From: Palsa-504 sp963756575
GTDB taxonomy: Bacteria > Actinomycetota > Actinomycetes > Streptosporangiales > Streptosporangiaceae
Reading direction: 5' to 3'
Length of the DNA stretch: 64,000 nt
Assembly (NCBI GenBank): GCA_963756575.1
Contig: CAVWOM010000011.1
Coordinates: 124,001-188,000, forward strand
Position numbers and translations under genes: made by a program. How positions within the stretch are numbered: the first letter of the stretch is position 1; each line of letters opens with the position of its first letter. Positions 8,676-15,569 of the stretch are shown in pieces. The notes beneath the pieces are model-generated. The model searched no databases. It worked only from the letters and a program-made list of their open reading frames with translations, and was not told the DNA's origin.

Positions 8676-10008
8676 CGTCCACCTCCAGTGGCACCCGGCT
8701 GAACCGTCTCAGCAGCCACCACACCGCCACCGCGAGACCGAGGTACACCAGGCACAACGCGGTATAGCCGAACGGGATGACGTGCGCCCCGGTCACGGCC
8801 GCGTCCACTCGCATCACCTCGTAGACGATCCACGGCTGGCGGCCGACCTCGGTGGTGATCCACCCGGCGATCAGCGCCACCACGGACAGCGGCCCGGCCG
8901 CCACCACGGCCCAGTAGAACCAGCGGGCCGCGGGCAGCCGCCGGCGGCGCAGCCGCAGGTACAGGTAGACCAGGCCGAGCAGGGCCAGCAGCGAGCCGAT
9001 GCCCACCATGGTCTGGAAGGCGAACCGGACCACGTTGACCGGCGGCTGGTCGGCCAGCGGGACGATGTTCAGGCCCTTCACCGTCGCGTTCGGGTTGTGG
9101 AAGGCGAGCAGCGAGAGCAGCCGCGGGATCTCGATCCCGTACACCACCGAGTGGCCGTTGTACCAGCCGAGCAGGTGCTCGGCCGCGCCCCGGGTGGTCA
9201 CCGCCAGGCCCTCGATCGCGGCCAGCTTGACCGGCTGGGCCTGGGCCACGTCCCGGGCCGCCCAGTCACCCACCACGACCTGCAGCGGCGCCGCCACGGC
9301 GGCCGCGGTCAGCGAGATGCCCAGCCCGGCCCGCTCGTACCGGCCCCGGCGCCCGCGCAGGAAGGCCCAGGCGTAGGTGCCCGCCATCAAGAAGCCGGCC
9401 ACGATGTAGGCCGCGAAGTACATGTGCACGTACTCGGACCAGAAGAACGGGTTGGCGAACAGCGCGGACCACGGGTGCGCGTCCACCGCGCGCCCGCCGG
9501 CCAGCCGGAACCCGGTGGGGTGGTTCATCCAGGCGTTGACCGCGATGACGAACAGCGAGCCGGCCACGCCCGCGATCGCGATCGGGATGCCGCTCGCGAA
9601 GTGCAGCCGCGGGCTGAGCCGGTCCCAGCCGTAGGCGTAGATCCCCATGAAGATGGCCTCGACGAAGAACGAGAACCCCTCCAGGGTGAAACCGAGCCCG
9701 AAGACGTTGCCGAAGTCCTGCATCCACACCGGCCACAGCAGGCCGAGCTCGAAGGACAAGATCGTGCCGGTGACCACGCCCACCGCGAACAGCGCGAGCA
9801 TGATCTTGGACCAGCGCCGGGCCAGCGTCCGGTACACCGGATCGCCGGTGCGCAGGTGGCGCCACTCGGCGAACAGGACCATGACCGGGAAGGCGATGCC
9901 GAAGCACACCAGCGGGATGTGCACGGTCAGCGAGAGCGCCTGCATCTGGCGCGCCTCGAACAGGTAGCGCTGATCAACGGGAGCGGCTCCCAAAACACTG
10001 GCGAACAT
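8665..10008 (-). CDS. cydA: Cytochrome bd-type quinol oxidase subunit I
   Basis: Carries the three haems of the oxidase. Visible landmarks: His in LSLTVHIPLV (haem b595 ligand position), FSFFVEAIFMGIYAYGWDR (acidic residues of the proton path), and GRQPWIVYEVMR (conserved after the quinol loop). The Q-loop is short, as in the cyanide-insensitive/short-loop branch. ATG 10008 is taken; a TTG at 10023 in frame is an alternative. Together with cydB it forms a two-gene operon. The 1 kb upstream has no gene, so the promoter lies within or before the repeat-rich spacer. Confidence 0.9.
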   Translation of the reverse strand: MFASVLGAAPVDQRYLFEARQMQALSLTVHIPLVCFGIAFPVMVLFAEWRHLRTGDPVYRTLARRWSKIMLALFAVGVVTGTILSFELGLLWPVWMQDFGNVFGLGFTLEGFSFFVEAIFMGIYAYGWDRLSPRLHFASGIPIAIAGVAGSLFVIAVNAWMNHPTGFRLAGGRAVDAHPWSALFANPFFWSEYVHMYFAAYIVAGFLMAGTYAWAFLRGRRGRYERAGLGISLTAAAVAAPLQVVVGDWAARDVAQAQPVKLAAIEGLAVTTRGAAEHLLGWYNGHSVVYGIEIPRLLSLLAFHNPNATVKGLNIVPLADQPPVNVVRFAFQTMVGIGSLLALLGLVYLYLRLRRRRLPAARWFYWAVVAAGPLSVVALIAGWITTEVGRQPWIVYEVMRVDAAVTGAHVIPFGYTALCLVYLGLAVAVWWLLRRFSRVPLEVDDAG

Positions 10009-10112
10009 CACGATTCCAGTCAACTACTACAGCTTGTAGGAGATATAACCGGGGTGCTGTTTCAACGCTATCCCGGACAGTGTTCCCGCCGATGACTTGG
10101 CCGCGAGCCAAC

Positions 10113-10461
10113 CACCGCGATGTGGCATGGGTGCGGCTCCTTTCGTGTGAGCGGCCTGGCGGCCGCTGCGAGCCGGGCCGCCCGGTATTCCCCCCAGCCC
10201 CGTCAGCCCGGCCCGGCCCCCCAGCCCCTGGATCTCCCGCCCGCCACCCCGCCCCGGCCCCCGGGCAGCCACGTCAATGTGACCCTGCGGTGGCCAAGAC
10301 CACGTCGATGTGGCAGTGCGGTGGCTGCCAGGCGCCCCCAGGCGGCCCCGGCCGGCACCGCACGGATCAGGCGCCCCCGGACCGAGCTCAGCAGGCAGGA
10401 ACCCGAGCGCCCCGGGACCGGGCTCACAGAAAAGGAGCCGCGCCCATGTCACATCGCGGCG
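10113..10461. repeat. Imperfect 40-bp inverted repeat pair enclosing 269 bp
   Basis: Bases 10113-10152 match the reverse complement of 10422-10461 at 35 of 40 positions (shared core GCGGCTCCTTT with flanking TGTGAGC). The arrangement, two long imperfect terminal inverted repeats around a short non-coding segment, resembles a MITE-like element. No target-site duplication was confirmed. In each outward-facing copy an AGGAG-like motif precedes an ATG and a short open frame starting MxHRG. Confidence 0.55.
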
Positions 10462-10511
10462 TCCCGACCCAATGCCAGGAGCTTAAGAGGCACCCCCGCA
10501 CGGCGCTGTTT

Positions 10512-10564
10512 CATGATCATGGACATCTTTCGTCAGATAGCGCCCGAAACTGTCCATGATCATG
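10512..10564. repeat. Perfect 14-bp dyad with 25-nt loop
   Basis: Arms CATGATCATGGACA and TGTCCATGATCATG are exact complements. With no adjacent gene it may be a terminator, a binding site or an element end. Confidence 0.7.
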
Positions 10565-10812
10565 GTCTGCGCCTGAAATGTCTCAACCTGAAGTTGAGGT
10601 ATGACTGGATATTACGGCCCGATTCGGGCGGCGGATGTCGCCGTATCACAGTCTGCTGGCGAGCCGGGCGGCTCGCCAGCCGCGTCCCGCCCACTGCAAA
10701 GGAGCCTGACCAGGAAAAACAGCCCGCAGATCCGGTAAATGACCCGCCTTAAAATTCCTGGCATTGCGTCCCAGCCACGTCAATGTCGTATCGCGGTGGT
10801 CCGTCGCGCCCT

Positions 10813-10932
10813 GCTGGCCCTCCGGCAGCGCTGGCCCTCCGGGCAGTGCTTGCCCTCTGGCAGTGCTGGCCCTCCGGCAGCGCTGGCCCTCCGGGCAGTG
10901 CTTGCCCTCTGGCAGTGCTGGCCCCTGGCAGT
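10813..10932. repeat. Seven 16-18 bp tandem units in a 52-bp higher-order repeat
   Basis: Units of the type GCTGGCCCTCCGGCAGC, GCTGGCCCTCCGGGCAGT and GCTTGCCCTCTGGCAGT form a 52-bp triplet that is repeated exactly (10813-10864 and 10865-10916), followed by one shortened unit. Minisatellite-like; not in a recognised gene. Confidence 0.85.
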
Positions 10933-10979
10933 ACCGCCACTCACCTCTCGAAGCCCCCCGGAAGCGCCGCTTCATTTGC

Positions 10980-11023
10980 CAAGCACTCCGCTTGACATCT
11001 CAATCATGCTTGGTAAACTTAGC
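10980..11023 (+). promoter_or_regulatory. Promoter/operator copy 1 of the HbhA/phasin-like set
   Basis: CAAGC-N5-GCTTG dyad overlapping a -35 TTGACA (10992), a -10 TAAACT (11014) and then TTAGC. The same string of elements precedes the other two paralogues, which argues for shared regulation. Confidence 0.75.
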
Positions 11024-11049
11024 GGAGAAAGTAATCAGGAGGCATACAT

Positions 11050-12261
11050 ATGGCTAGCACCCCCACACGGGACCTGCCGGAGGAGATTCTGGCCGCGACG
11101 CGCAAGAGCCAGGAAACCATGATCCGCGCGATCCGGGCCTGGGTCGAGACGGTCAGGGTCGTCACCCCGAGGCTGCCGTCCGTTCCCGGACCGCTCGCGG
11201 ACCGGCTCCCGAAGCTGCCGTCCGTAACGGTGTCGTTCGCGGACCGGCTGCCCACCCCGGAAGACGTCGTGGCCAGCGGCTATGATTTCGCCGAGCAGTT
11301 GCTCGCCATCCAGCGCAAGTTCGCTGAGGACGTGCTGGCGGCCACCGAGCCGCTGATCCCGGGCAACGGCAAGCGCGCCTGGAAGGATGCGACCAGGGGC
11401 AACGCCGCCGCGGCGGCTCACAAGACCGTGACCGACGCCGCTACGGCTGCCCGCCAGACCGCGGCCGCCGCCAAGACCGCGGTCACCGGCACCGCCCAGG
11501 CCGCCGAGAGGGCCGTCACCGAGGTCACCCCGAAGCCCCCGGTTACCCGGACCGCCCCCAAGGCTCAAGCAGCCGTCAGCGCTCCGAAGCTGCAGGCCGC
11601 CCCCAAGCCCCAGCCCGCCCCCAAGCCGCAGCCCGCCCCCAAGCCGCAGCCCGCTCAAGCGGCGCCCCAGGCCCCAGTGGCCGACAGCGCCCCGAAGGCG
11701 CCCGTCACGGTCAGCACCCCCCCGGCCGCCGCCCCCAAGCCGCAGGTCACAGACAGCACCCCCCAGGCTGCCACTCCGAAGCCGCAGGTCACCGAGAGTG
11801 CCCCCAAGCCCGCCGCCCCCAAGGCGCCGACCGCCGACAGCACTCCCAAGGTGACCGTCACGACCGCGCCCAAGGCCCCGGCCGCCAAGGCCAAGCCGAA
11901 GCCCGCCGAGGCCGCCGAAGCCCGCGACCCCGAAGGCCGCGACCCCGAAGCCCGCGACCCCGAAGCCCGCGACCCCGAAGCCCGCGACTCCGAAGGCCGC
12001 GACGCCGAAGCCCGCGCGCCGAAGCCCGCCGCCCCGAAGCCGGCGTCCGCGAACGCCCCTGCGAAGCCCGCCGCCCCGAAGCCCGCGACGTCGAAGCCCG
12101 CGCCCAAGGACGCCACGCCCAAGGACGCCGCGGCCCAAGTCCGCCGCTTCGAAGAGCGCGGCCGCCAAGAGCGACCCCAAGCCGGCCGCTCCCCGCTCCG
12201 CACCCAAGAGCACCGGCACCAGCTGAGGCATCCAGCCGCCCAGCGACCCGCCGCAAAATAA
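11050..12261 (+). CDS. HbhA/phasin-like protein 1 with long Lys/Pro/Ala tail, probably frameshifted in the tail
   Basis: Residues 1-110 form the amphipathic-helix module shared with the next two genes (TRKSQETMIRAIRAW, then PEDVVASGYDFAEQLLAIQRKFAEDVLAAT). A low-complexity KPQPAPKP tail follows, reminiscent of the Lys/Ala/Pro tail of mycobacterial heparin-binding haemagglutinin. In the tail the AAG-Lys, GC3-rich frame changes: frame 1 to about 11914, frame 2 (PKPATPKAATPK) to about 12015, frame 1 again, then frame 2 from about 12140 to a natural-looking end KSTGTS at 12226. Three indels or repeat-induced errors are implied, so the true C-terminus is uncertain. GGAGG precedes the ATG. Surface or granule role is inferred, not shown. 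Confidence 0.7.
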   Translation: MASTPTRDLPEEILAATRKSQETMIRAIRAWVETVRVVTPRLPSVPGPLADRLPKLPSVTVSFADRLPTPEDVVASGYDFAEQLLAIQRKFAEDVLAATEPLIPGNGKRAWKDATRGNAAAAAHKTVTDAATAARQTAAAAKTAVTGTAQAAERAVTEVTPKPPVTRTAPKAQAAVSAPKLQAAPKPQPAPKPQPAPKPQPAQAAPQAPVADSAPKAPVTVSTPPAAAPKPQVTDSTPQAATPKPQVTESAPKPAAPKAPTADSTPKVTVTTAPKAPAAKAKPKPAEAAEARDPEGRDPEARDPEARDPEARDSEGRDAEARAPKPAAPKPASANAPAKPAAPKPATSKPAPKDATPKDAAAQVRRFEERGRQERPQAGRSPLRTQEHRHQLRHPAAQRPAAK

Positions 12262-12263
12262 CC

Positions 12264-12309
12264 CAAGCAAAACTGCTTGACTTACCAAGCAATGCTTGAT
12301 AAAGTTAGC
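12264..12309 (+). promoter_or_regulatory. Promoter/operator copy 2
   Basis: CAAGC-N6-GCTTG, -35 TTGACT (12277), 17-bp spacer, -10 TAAAGT (12300), TTAGC. This copy has an extra CAAGC-N3-GCTTG dyad in the spacer. Confidence 0.75.
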
Positions 12310-12333
12310 AGTAGACCAAACAGGAGGCATACC

Positions 12334-12648
12334 ATGGCCAGCACCACCAGCACCCAGCAGGAACTTCAGGACCAGTTCCTCGCCACCGTCCGCAAGGGCC
12401 AGGAGATCGCCCTGGACGCGATCAAGACGATGGTCGACACCATCCAGAACATCACCCCCAGGATCCCCTCGGTGGACCTGCCGTTCGCGGACCAGCTGCC
12501 TAAGCCGCAGGACGTCGTGGCCAGCGGCTACGACTTCGCCGAGCAGCTGCTCACCAGCCAGCGCAAGTTCGCCAACGAGGTCGTGAAGGCCGCCGCCCCG
12601 CTGCTGCCGGGCACGACCGACAGCGCCCCGAGGGCTTCCGCCAGGTAA
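12334..12648 (+). CDS. HbhA/phasin-like protein 2
   Basis: 104 residues, one helical module: QDQFLATVRKGQEIALDAIK, a proline-containing linker (ITPRIPSVDLPFADQLPKP) and QDVVASGYDFAEQLLTSQRK, ending in a short Ala/Pro tail. About two thirds identical by eye to the following paralogue. No signal peptide and no membrane helix; the heptad-like spacing suggests a coiled coil or lipid/granule-surface binding as in phasins and HbhA. GGAGG lies 9 nt before the ATG at 12334. Own promoter upstream and a hairpin terminator downstream, so it is transcribed as a single gene. Confidence 0.75.
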   Translation: MASTTSTQQELQDQFLATVRKGQEIALDAIKTMVDTIQNITPRIPSVDLPFADQLPKPQDVVASGYDFAEQLLTSQRKFANEVVKAAAPLLPGTTDSAPRASAR

Positions 12649-12684
12649 GCCACGCCAAGCAGGGCAATGCCCCCTGGCGCAGGC

Positions 12685-12725
12685 AGTGCGCGGCCGTTCC
12701 GGACCACCCGGACCGGCCGCGCACT
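12685..12725 (+). terminator. Hairpin after paralogue 2
   Basis: Arms AGTGCGCGGCCG and CGGCCGCGCACT pair exactly, with a second short stem TCCGG/CCGGA in the loop, then CCTTT. Placed between the stop of paralogue 2 and the promoter of paralogue 3. Confidence 0.75.
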
Positions 12726-12805
12726 CCTTTGTGCGCCAGCCCCGCTCGCCGCACCGAAGCCGTCCGCCCTCAGTGCCGCCAAACCCCACAGCGCCGCTGC
12801 ATTCC

Positions 12806-12851
12806 CCAAGCGCGCCGCTTGACATTCCAATCAGATGCTTGATAAACTTAG
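12806..12851 (+). promoter_or_regulatory. Promoter/operator copy 3
   Basis: CAAGC-N5-GCTTG, -35 TTGACA (12818), 18-bp spacer ending in GCTTGA, -10 TAAACT (12842), TTAGC. Same element order as copies 1 and 2. Confidence 0.75.
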
Positions 12852-12880
12852 CACAGACGCCGAACGAGGAGGCAGAGCAC

Positions 12881-13171
12881 ATGGCTAACACCCCCAACCA
12901 GGGCCTGCAGGACGAGCTTCTGAACACCGTCCGCAAGAGCCAGGAGACGGTGATCGACGCCCTCAAGACCTGGGCCGAGACCGTTCAGTCCATCACCCCG
13001 AAGCTGCCGTCGGTACCCGTGCCCGGCGCCGACAAGCTGCCCAAGCCGGAAGACCTCGTGGCCAGCGCCTACGACTTCGCCGAGCAGCTGCTCGCCAGCC
13101 AGCGCAAGTTCGCCGAGGAAGTCGTCAAGGCGACCGCCTCGCTGCTGCCGGCCGCCGAGGACACCAAGTAA
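12881..13171 (+). CDS. HbhA/phasin-like protein 3
   Basis: 96 residues, the shortest and cleanest version of the module: LQDELLNTVRKSQETVIDAL, linker ITPKLPSVPVPGADKLPKPED, then LVASAYDFAEQLLASQRKFA (each part quoted separately). Ends LLPAAEDTK. ATG 12881 with GAGGAGG upstream is chosen; the open frame back to 12686 crosses the terminator and promoter and is not coding. Directly followed by a hairpin and by the XRE regulator, the same gene pairing as Rv0474-hbhA in Mycobacterium tuberculosis (known from the literature), although in a different order. Confidence 0.75.
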   Translation: MANTPNQGLQDELLNTVRKSQETVIDALKTWAETVQSITPKLPSVPVPGADKLPKPEDLVASAYDFAEQLLASQRKFAEEVVKATASLLPAAEDTK

Positions 13172-13208
13172 CGGCGCCACATAACGCCAGTAACCCCAGA
13201 TCACACAA

Positions 13209-13245
13209 GTACGCGGCAGAGCCGGCTCCCGGCGCTGCCGCGTAC
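13209..13245 (+). terminator. Hairpin after paralogue 3
   Basis: Arms GTACGCGGCAG and CTGCCGCGTAC are perfect complements with a 15-nt loop. Its right arm overlaps the TACTAT box just before the XRE operator, so it may also influence the regulator promoter. Confidence 0.65.
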
Positions 13246-13248
13246 TAT

Positions 13249-13278
13249 CCTTAGCAGAACGTTCCTTAGCAGGACGTT
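13249..13278 (+). promoter_or_regulatory. 15-bp direct-repeat operator of the XRE regulator
   Basis: CCTTAGCAGAACGTT followed immediately by CCTTAGCAGGACGTT, directly downstream of a -10-like TACTAT (13243) and just before the GGAGG of the regulator. The CTTAGC part recurs at the end of all or most of the three upstream promoters (TTAGC in each), suggesting one protein binds all four. Confidence 0.65.
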
Positions 13279-13291
13279 AAAAGGAGGCGCC

Positions 13292-13702
13292 GTGACGGAC
13301 CCGTGGGAAGCGCAGCGGGAGGCGCTCGGCGCCTTCATCCGGGAACAGCGCAAGCGCGCCAACCTGTCCCTCCGCCAGCTCGCGGAGCTGACCAGCCTGT
13401 CCAACCCGTACCTCAGCCAGGTCGAGCGGGGCCTGCACCAGCCGTCGGTCCGGGTCCTGAAGGCCCTCTCCGGTGCCCTCAACGTTTCCGCGGAAACGCT
13501 GCTCGCCCAGGCCGGCCTGATCGACGCGATGGTCCCGTCCGGGGCCAAGGACGACGAAGCCGCCGAGCGCACGATCCCCGGCACCGAGGAAGCCATTGTC
13601 GCCGACCCGCGCCTCGGCGACGAGCAGAAGGCCGCGCTGATCGCCGTCTACCGCAGCATGCTCGGCCCCCAGAACGGGATCGCCCCGACCGGCAGCAGCT
13701 AG
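13292..13702 (+). CDS. XRE-family regulator, Rv0474-like
   Basis: 136 residues. HTH at residues about 12-65: LGAFIREQRKRANLSLRQLA, then SNPYLSQVERGLHQPSVRVL, the signature of the actinobacterial XRE group found beside HbhA-like genes. The C-terminal half (EAIVADPRLGDEQKAALIAVYRSM) is a short helical oligomerisation tail. GTG start with AAGGAGG 7 nt upstream. Likely represses itself through the 15-bp direct repeats and may control the three HbhA/phasin-like genes. Confidence 0.85.
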   Translation: MTDPWEAQREALGAFIREQRKRANLSLRQLAELTSLSNPYLSQVERGLHQPSVRVLKALSGALNVSAETLLAQAGLIDAMVPSGAKDDEAAERTIPGTEEAIVADPRLGDEQKAALIAVYRSMLGPQNGIAPTGSS

Positions 13703-13781
13703 CCGGCAGCGCCCAAGGCCGGCAGCACCTAAGGCCGGCAGCAGCCAAGGGCGGCAGCACCTAGGGCCGGCAGCACCTAGG
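13702..13781. repeat. Five tandem 16-bp units between XRE and folD
   Basis: Unit GCCGGCAGCACCTAAG and close variants, five times without gaps, filling the whole space between the convergent genes. The last unit supplies the folD stop codon (TAG read on the minus strand), so slippage here would alter the FolD end. Confidence 0.85.
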
Positions 13782-14628
13782 ACTGGCTCGCCGCCTCCAC
13801 CACGTGCTGCAGCAGCATCGCCGCGGTCACCGGCCCGACCCCGCCCGGCACCGGGCTCAGCGCCCCCGCCACCGACGCCACCGCCGGATCCACGTCCCCG
13901 GCCACTCCTGCCTCGGCCACGGCATTGATCCCCACGTCCACCACGACGGCTCCAGCAGAAACATAGCCAGGCCCGATCAGCCCCGCCCGTCCCGCCGCCA
14001 CCACGAGCACCTCGGCCAACGCGGTCACCGACGCTAGGTCCGCGGTCCGCGAATGCGCCACGGTCACGGTCGCGTCCCGGGCGAGCAGCAACTGTGCCAC
14101 CGGCTTGCCCACCACCGCCGAACGTCCCACCACAACCACCCGCCGCCCGCTCAACGCCACCTGGTGGTGATCCAGCAGCGCCAGCACCGCCGCTGCCGTC
14201 GCCGGCGCGAAGGCCGGCAGCCCGGTCGAAAGCCGCCCGAGCGAAGTCGGGTTCGCCCCGTCCACGTCCTTGACCGGGTCGATCAGCCCGCCCAGGTCGG
14301 CCAGCCGGGCCCGGCCCGGCAGCGGCGTCTGCAGCAAGATCCCGTGCACCACCGGGTTGCCGTTCAGCGCGGCCAGCGTGCCCCGGATGCCGGACACGGC
14401 CGCCGCCGGCGAGACATAGCTCAGGTCGGTGACGTCGCAGGCGATGCCCGCCTGGGCCGACGAACGCTCCAGCGAGCGGACGTACGAGGCGCTGGCCTCG
14501 TCGGTGGTGGCGATGACCACCGCCAGCCGCGGCGGCCGCCCGGCCGCGGTGAGCGCGGCCGCCCGCGACGCCACCGCCGCCCGGATCGACGCGGCCAGCT
14601 CCCGCCCCGGCAGCAGCACCGCGCTCAT
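13777..14628 (-). CDS. folD: Methylene-THF dehydrogenase (FolD) lacking the cyclohydrolase lysine
   Basis: 283 residues, full FolD length. Family motifs: GILLQTPLP, DVDGANP, the NADP-binding VVVVGRSAVVGKPVA, and the final PVPGGVGPVTAAMLL. In the Y-x-x-x-K motif that supplies the catalytic lysine of the cyclohydrolase reaction, this protein has Y49-V-R-S-L53: the lysine is leucine. Family work on human and bacterial FolD shows that lysine replacement abolishes cyclohydrolase but not dehydrogenase activity. The gene upstream, overlapping by ATGA, encodes an FchA-type cyclohydrolase/cyclodeaminase that could supply the missing step. So this operon likely splits the usual bifunctional enzyme. Confidence 0.9.
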   Translation of the reverse strand: MSAVLLPGRELAASIRAAVASRAAALTAAGRPPRLAVVIATTDEASASYVRSLERSSAQAGIACDVTDLSYVSPAAAVSGIRGTLAALNGNPVVHGILLQTPLPGRARLADLGGLIDPVKDVDGANPTSLGRLSTGLPAFAPATAAAVLALLDHHQVALSGRRVVVVGRSAVVGKPVAQLLLARDATVTVAHSRTADLASVTALAEVLVVAAGRAGLIGPGYVSAGAVVVDVGINAVAEAGVAGDVDPAVASVAGALSPVPGGVGPVTAAMLLQHVVEAASQS

Positions 14629-15227
14629 CGGGTGATCTCCGCCCGGACGGCCGCGACCACCTGATCCGCCCGGACCACAACGGCATCAGCGACCCCAACC
14701 GTCTCCGCGAGCGAGTCCCGCAGCACCGGGTCGGTGATCCCGCGCAGGTTGACCTCGATGTTGAGCCGTGCCGTGACCGCGGCCGCGCGGGCCGCCTCGG
14801 CCGCCGCCCCCACGTCGGTGATCACGTTCCGGTTCCCGGCCGGCCGCAGCGACTCGGCCAGCGCGACCAGCCGCACCGCCAGCCGCACCACGTCAGCGGG
14901 CGGCCGCGCCGCCCCGGCCAGCGCCGACGCGATCATCTCCGCACGATCCGGGGCCGAACGAGGCAGCTGATACGCCGCGCCCACCGCCGAAAACGCGGCC
15001 GCGTCCGCCTCGGCCAGCCCGAGGGCCGAAGCACGCAGCGCGTCCGCCTCCGCGACAACCCGTCCCATCAGGGAAACGTCATACCGAGCCCCGTCGCTGT
15101 ACCGGGCGACCATGGCCAGCAGCGCCGCGGCCTGCGCGGCGTGCAGCGCGGCGGTAGCGCCGCCGCCCGGGGCCGGGACCCGCGCGGCCAGCTGGTCTAG
15201 GAAGCTCGCGATCGTGTCGTCACGCAT
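14625..15227 (-). CDS. fchA: FchA-type cyclodeaminase/methenyl-THF cyclohydrolase
   Basis: 200-residue all-helical protein of the FTCD_C/FchA family: FLDQLAARVPAPGGGATAAL near the N-terminus is diagnostic, and NRNVITDVGAAAEAARAA is the conserved second half. Members either deaminate formimino-THF or hydrolyse methenyl-THF to 10-formyl-THF. With no histidine-degradation genes around and a cyclohydrolase-deficient FolD immediately downstream (4-nt overlap), methenyl-THF cyclohydrolase is the better guess. Divergent from csoR, sharing a 60-bp promoter region. Confidence 0.85.
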   Translation of the reverse strand: MRDDTIASFLDQLAARVPAPGGGATAALHAAQAAALLAMVARYSDGARYDVSLMGRVVAEADALRASALGLAEADAAAFSAVGAAYQLPRSAPDRAEMIASALAGAARPPADVVRLAVRLVALAESLRPAGNRNVITDVGAAAEAARAAAVTARLNIEVNLRGITDPVLRDSLAETVGVADAVVVRADQVVAAVRAEITR

Positions 15228-15247
15228 GCCGCGAGGTTACCGTGATC

Positions 15248-15274
15248 AGCGTTTCGCCAGCCTGGCCAAACGCT
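15248..15274. promoter_or_regulatory. 27-bp near-perfect dyad between fchA and csoR
   Basis: AGCGTTT-C-GCCAG-C-CTGGC-C-AAACGCT: both halves match over 13 bp with one mismatch. It lies midway between the two divergent starts and could be a shared operator. It does not look like the CsoR boxes at 18.2 kb. Confidence 0.55.
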
Positions 15275-15287
15275 TACAGTTGTAGGC

Positions 15288-15569
15288 ATGCACGGCTATA
15301 CGCAGGACAAAGACGCTTACCTCAAGCGGCTACGCCGAATCGAGGGCCAGGTACGCGGGCTCCAGCGCATGGTGGAGTCCGACACGTACTGCATCGACGT
15401 GCTGACCCAGGTCTCCGCCGTGACCCGGGCCCTGCAGGCCGTCGCCCTGGGCCTGGTCCAGGACCACCTCGGCCACTGCGTGACGCAGGCCATCGAGGCC
15501 GGCGGCCCCGAGGCCGACGCCAAGGTGAAGGAAGCCTCCGAAGCGATCGCCCGCCTTGTCAAGTCCTGA
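15288..15569 (+). CDS. csoR: CsoR-type copper-sensing repressor
   Basis: 93 residues with the CsoR/RcnR four-helix fold: LKRLRRIEGQVRGLQRMVE, then Cys35, His60 and Cys64 in the exact C-H-C arrangement of Cu(I)-sensing CsoR (YCIDVL; QDHLGHC). Copper binding would release DNA. The copper genes lie 3-7 kb downstream, where tandem ATACCC...GGGT dyads match the CsoR operator style. Its stop overlaps the start of the glucosidase, which is odd for a metal regulator and may reflect a shared transcript. Confidence 0.9.
   Translation: MHGYTQDKDAYLKRLRRIEGQVRGLQRMVESDTYCIDVLTQVSAVTRALQAVALGLVQDHLGHCVTQAIEAGGPEADAKVKEASEAIARLVKS

Larger units (their letters stand above)
10024..11049. other. Repeat-rich intergenic region of 1 kb
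   Basis: No convincing gene. All open frames here lack family resemblance and consist of Pro/Ala/Arg shadows. The stretch holds an imperfect 40-bp inverted repeat pair (10113-10461), a perfect 14-bp dyad (10512-10564), a dyad CTCAAC-N5-GTTGAG at 10582-10598, several copies of a motif like CACGTCAATGT-N7-GCGGTGG (10272, 10303, 10775) and a seven-unit tandem array (10813-10932). It ends with the first of three matching promoters. Confidence 0.7.

Noticed and set aside
8632..10095. 487-codon plus-strand frame over cydA
   Set aside because: Antisense shadow of cydA; low-complexity Arg/Gly/His/Gln sequence.
10582..10598. CTCAAC-N5-GTTGAG as a SoxR/MerR operator
   Set aside because: Similar in style, but no MerR gene or regulated gene is adjacent and no -35 hexamer fits the spacing.
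10813..10932. CRISPR array
   Set aside because: Units are contiguous 16-18 bp with no unique spacers and no cas genes nearby.
11035..12966. 643-codon minus-strand frame over the HbhA/phasin-like genes
   Set aside because: Made of GLRRGG-like repeats from the antisense of KPAP codons; crosses promoters and terminators.
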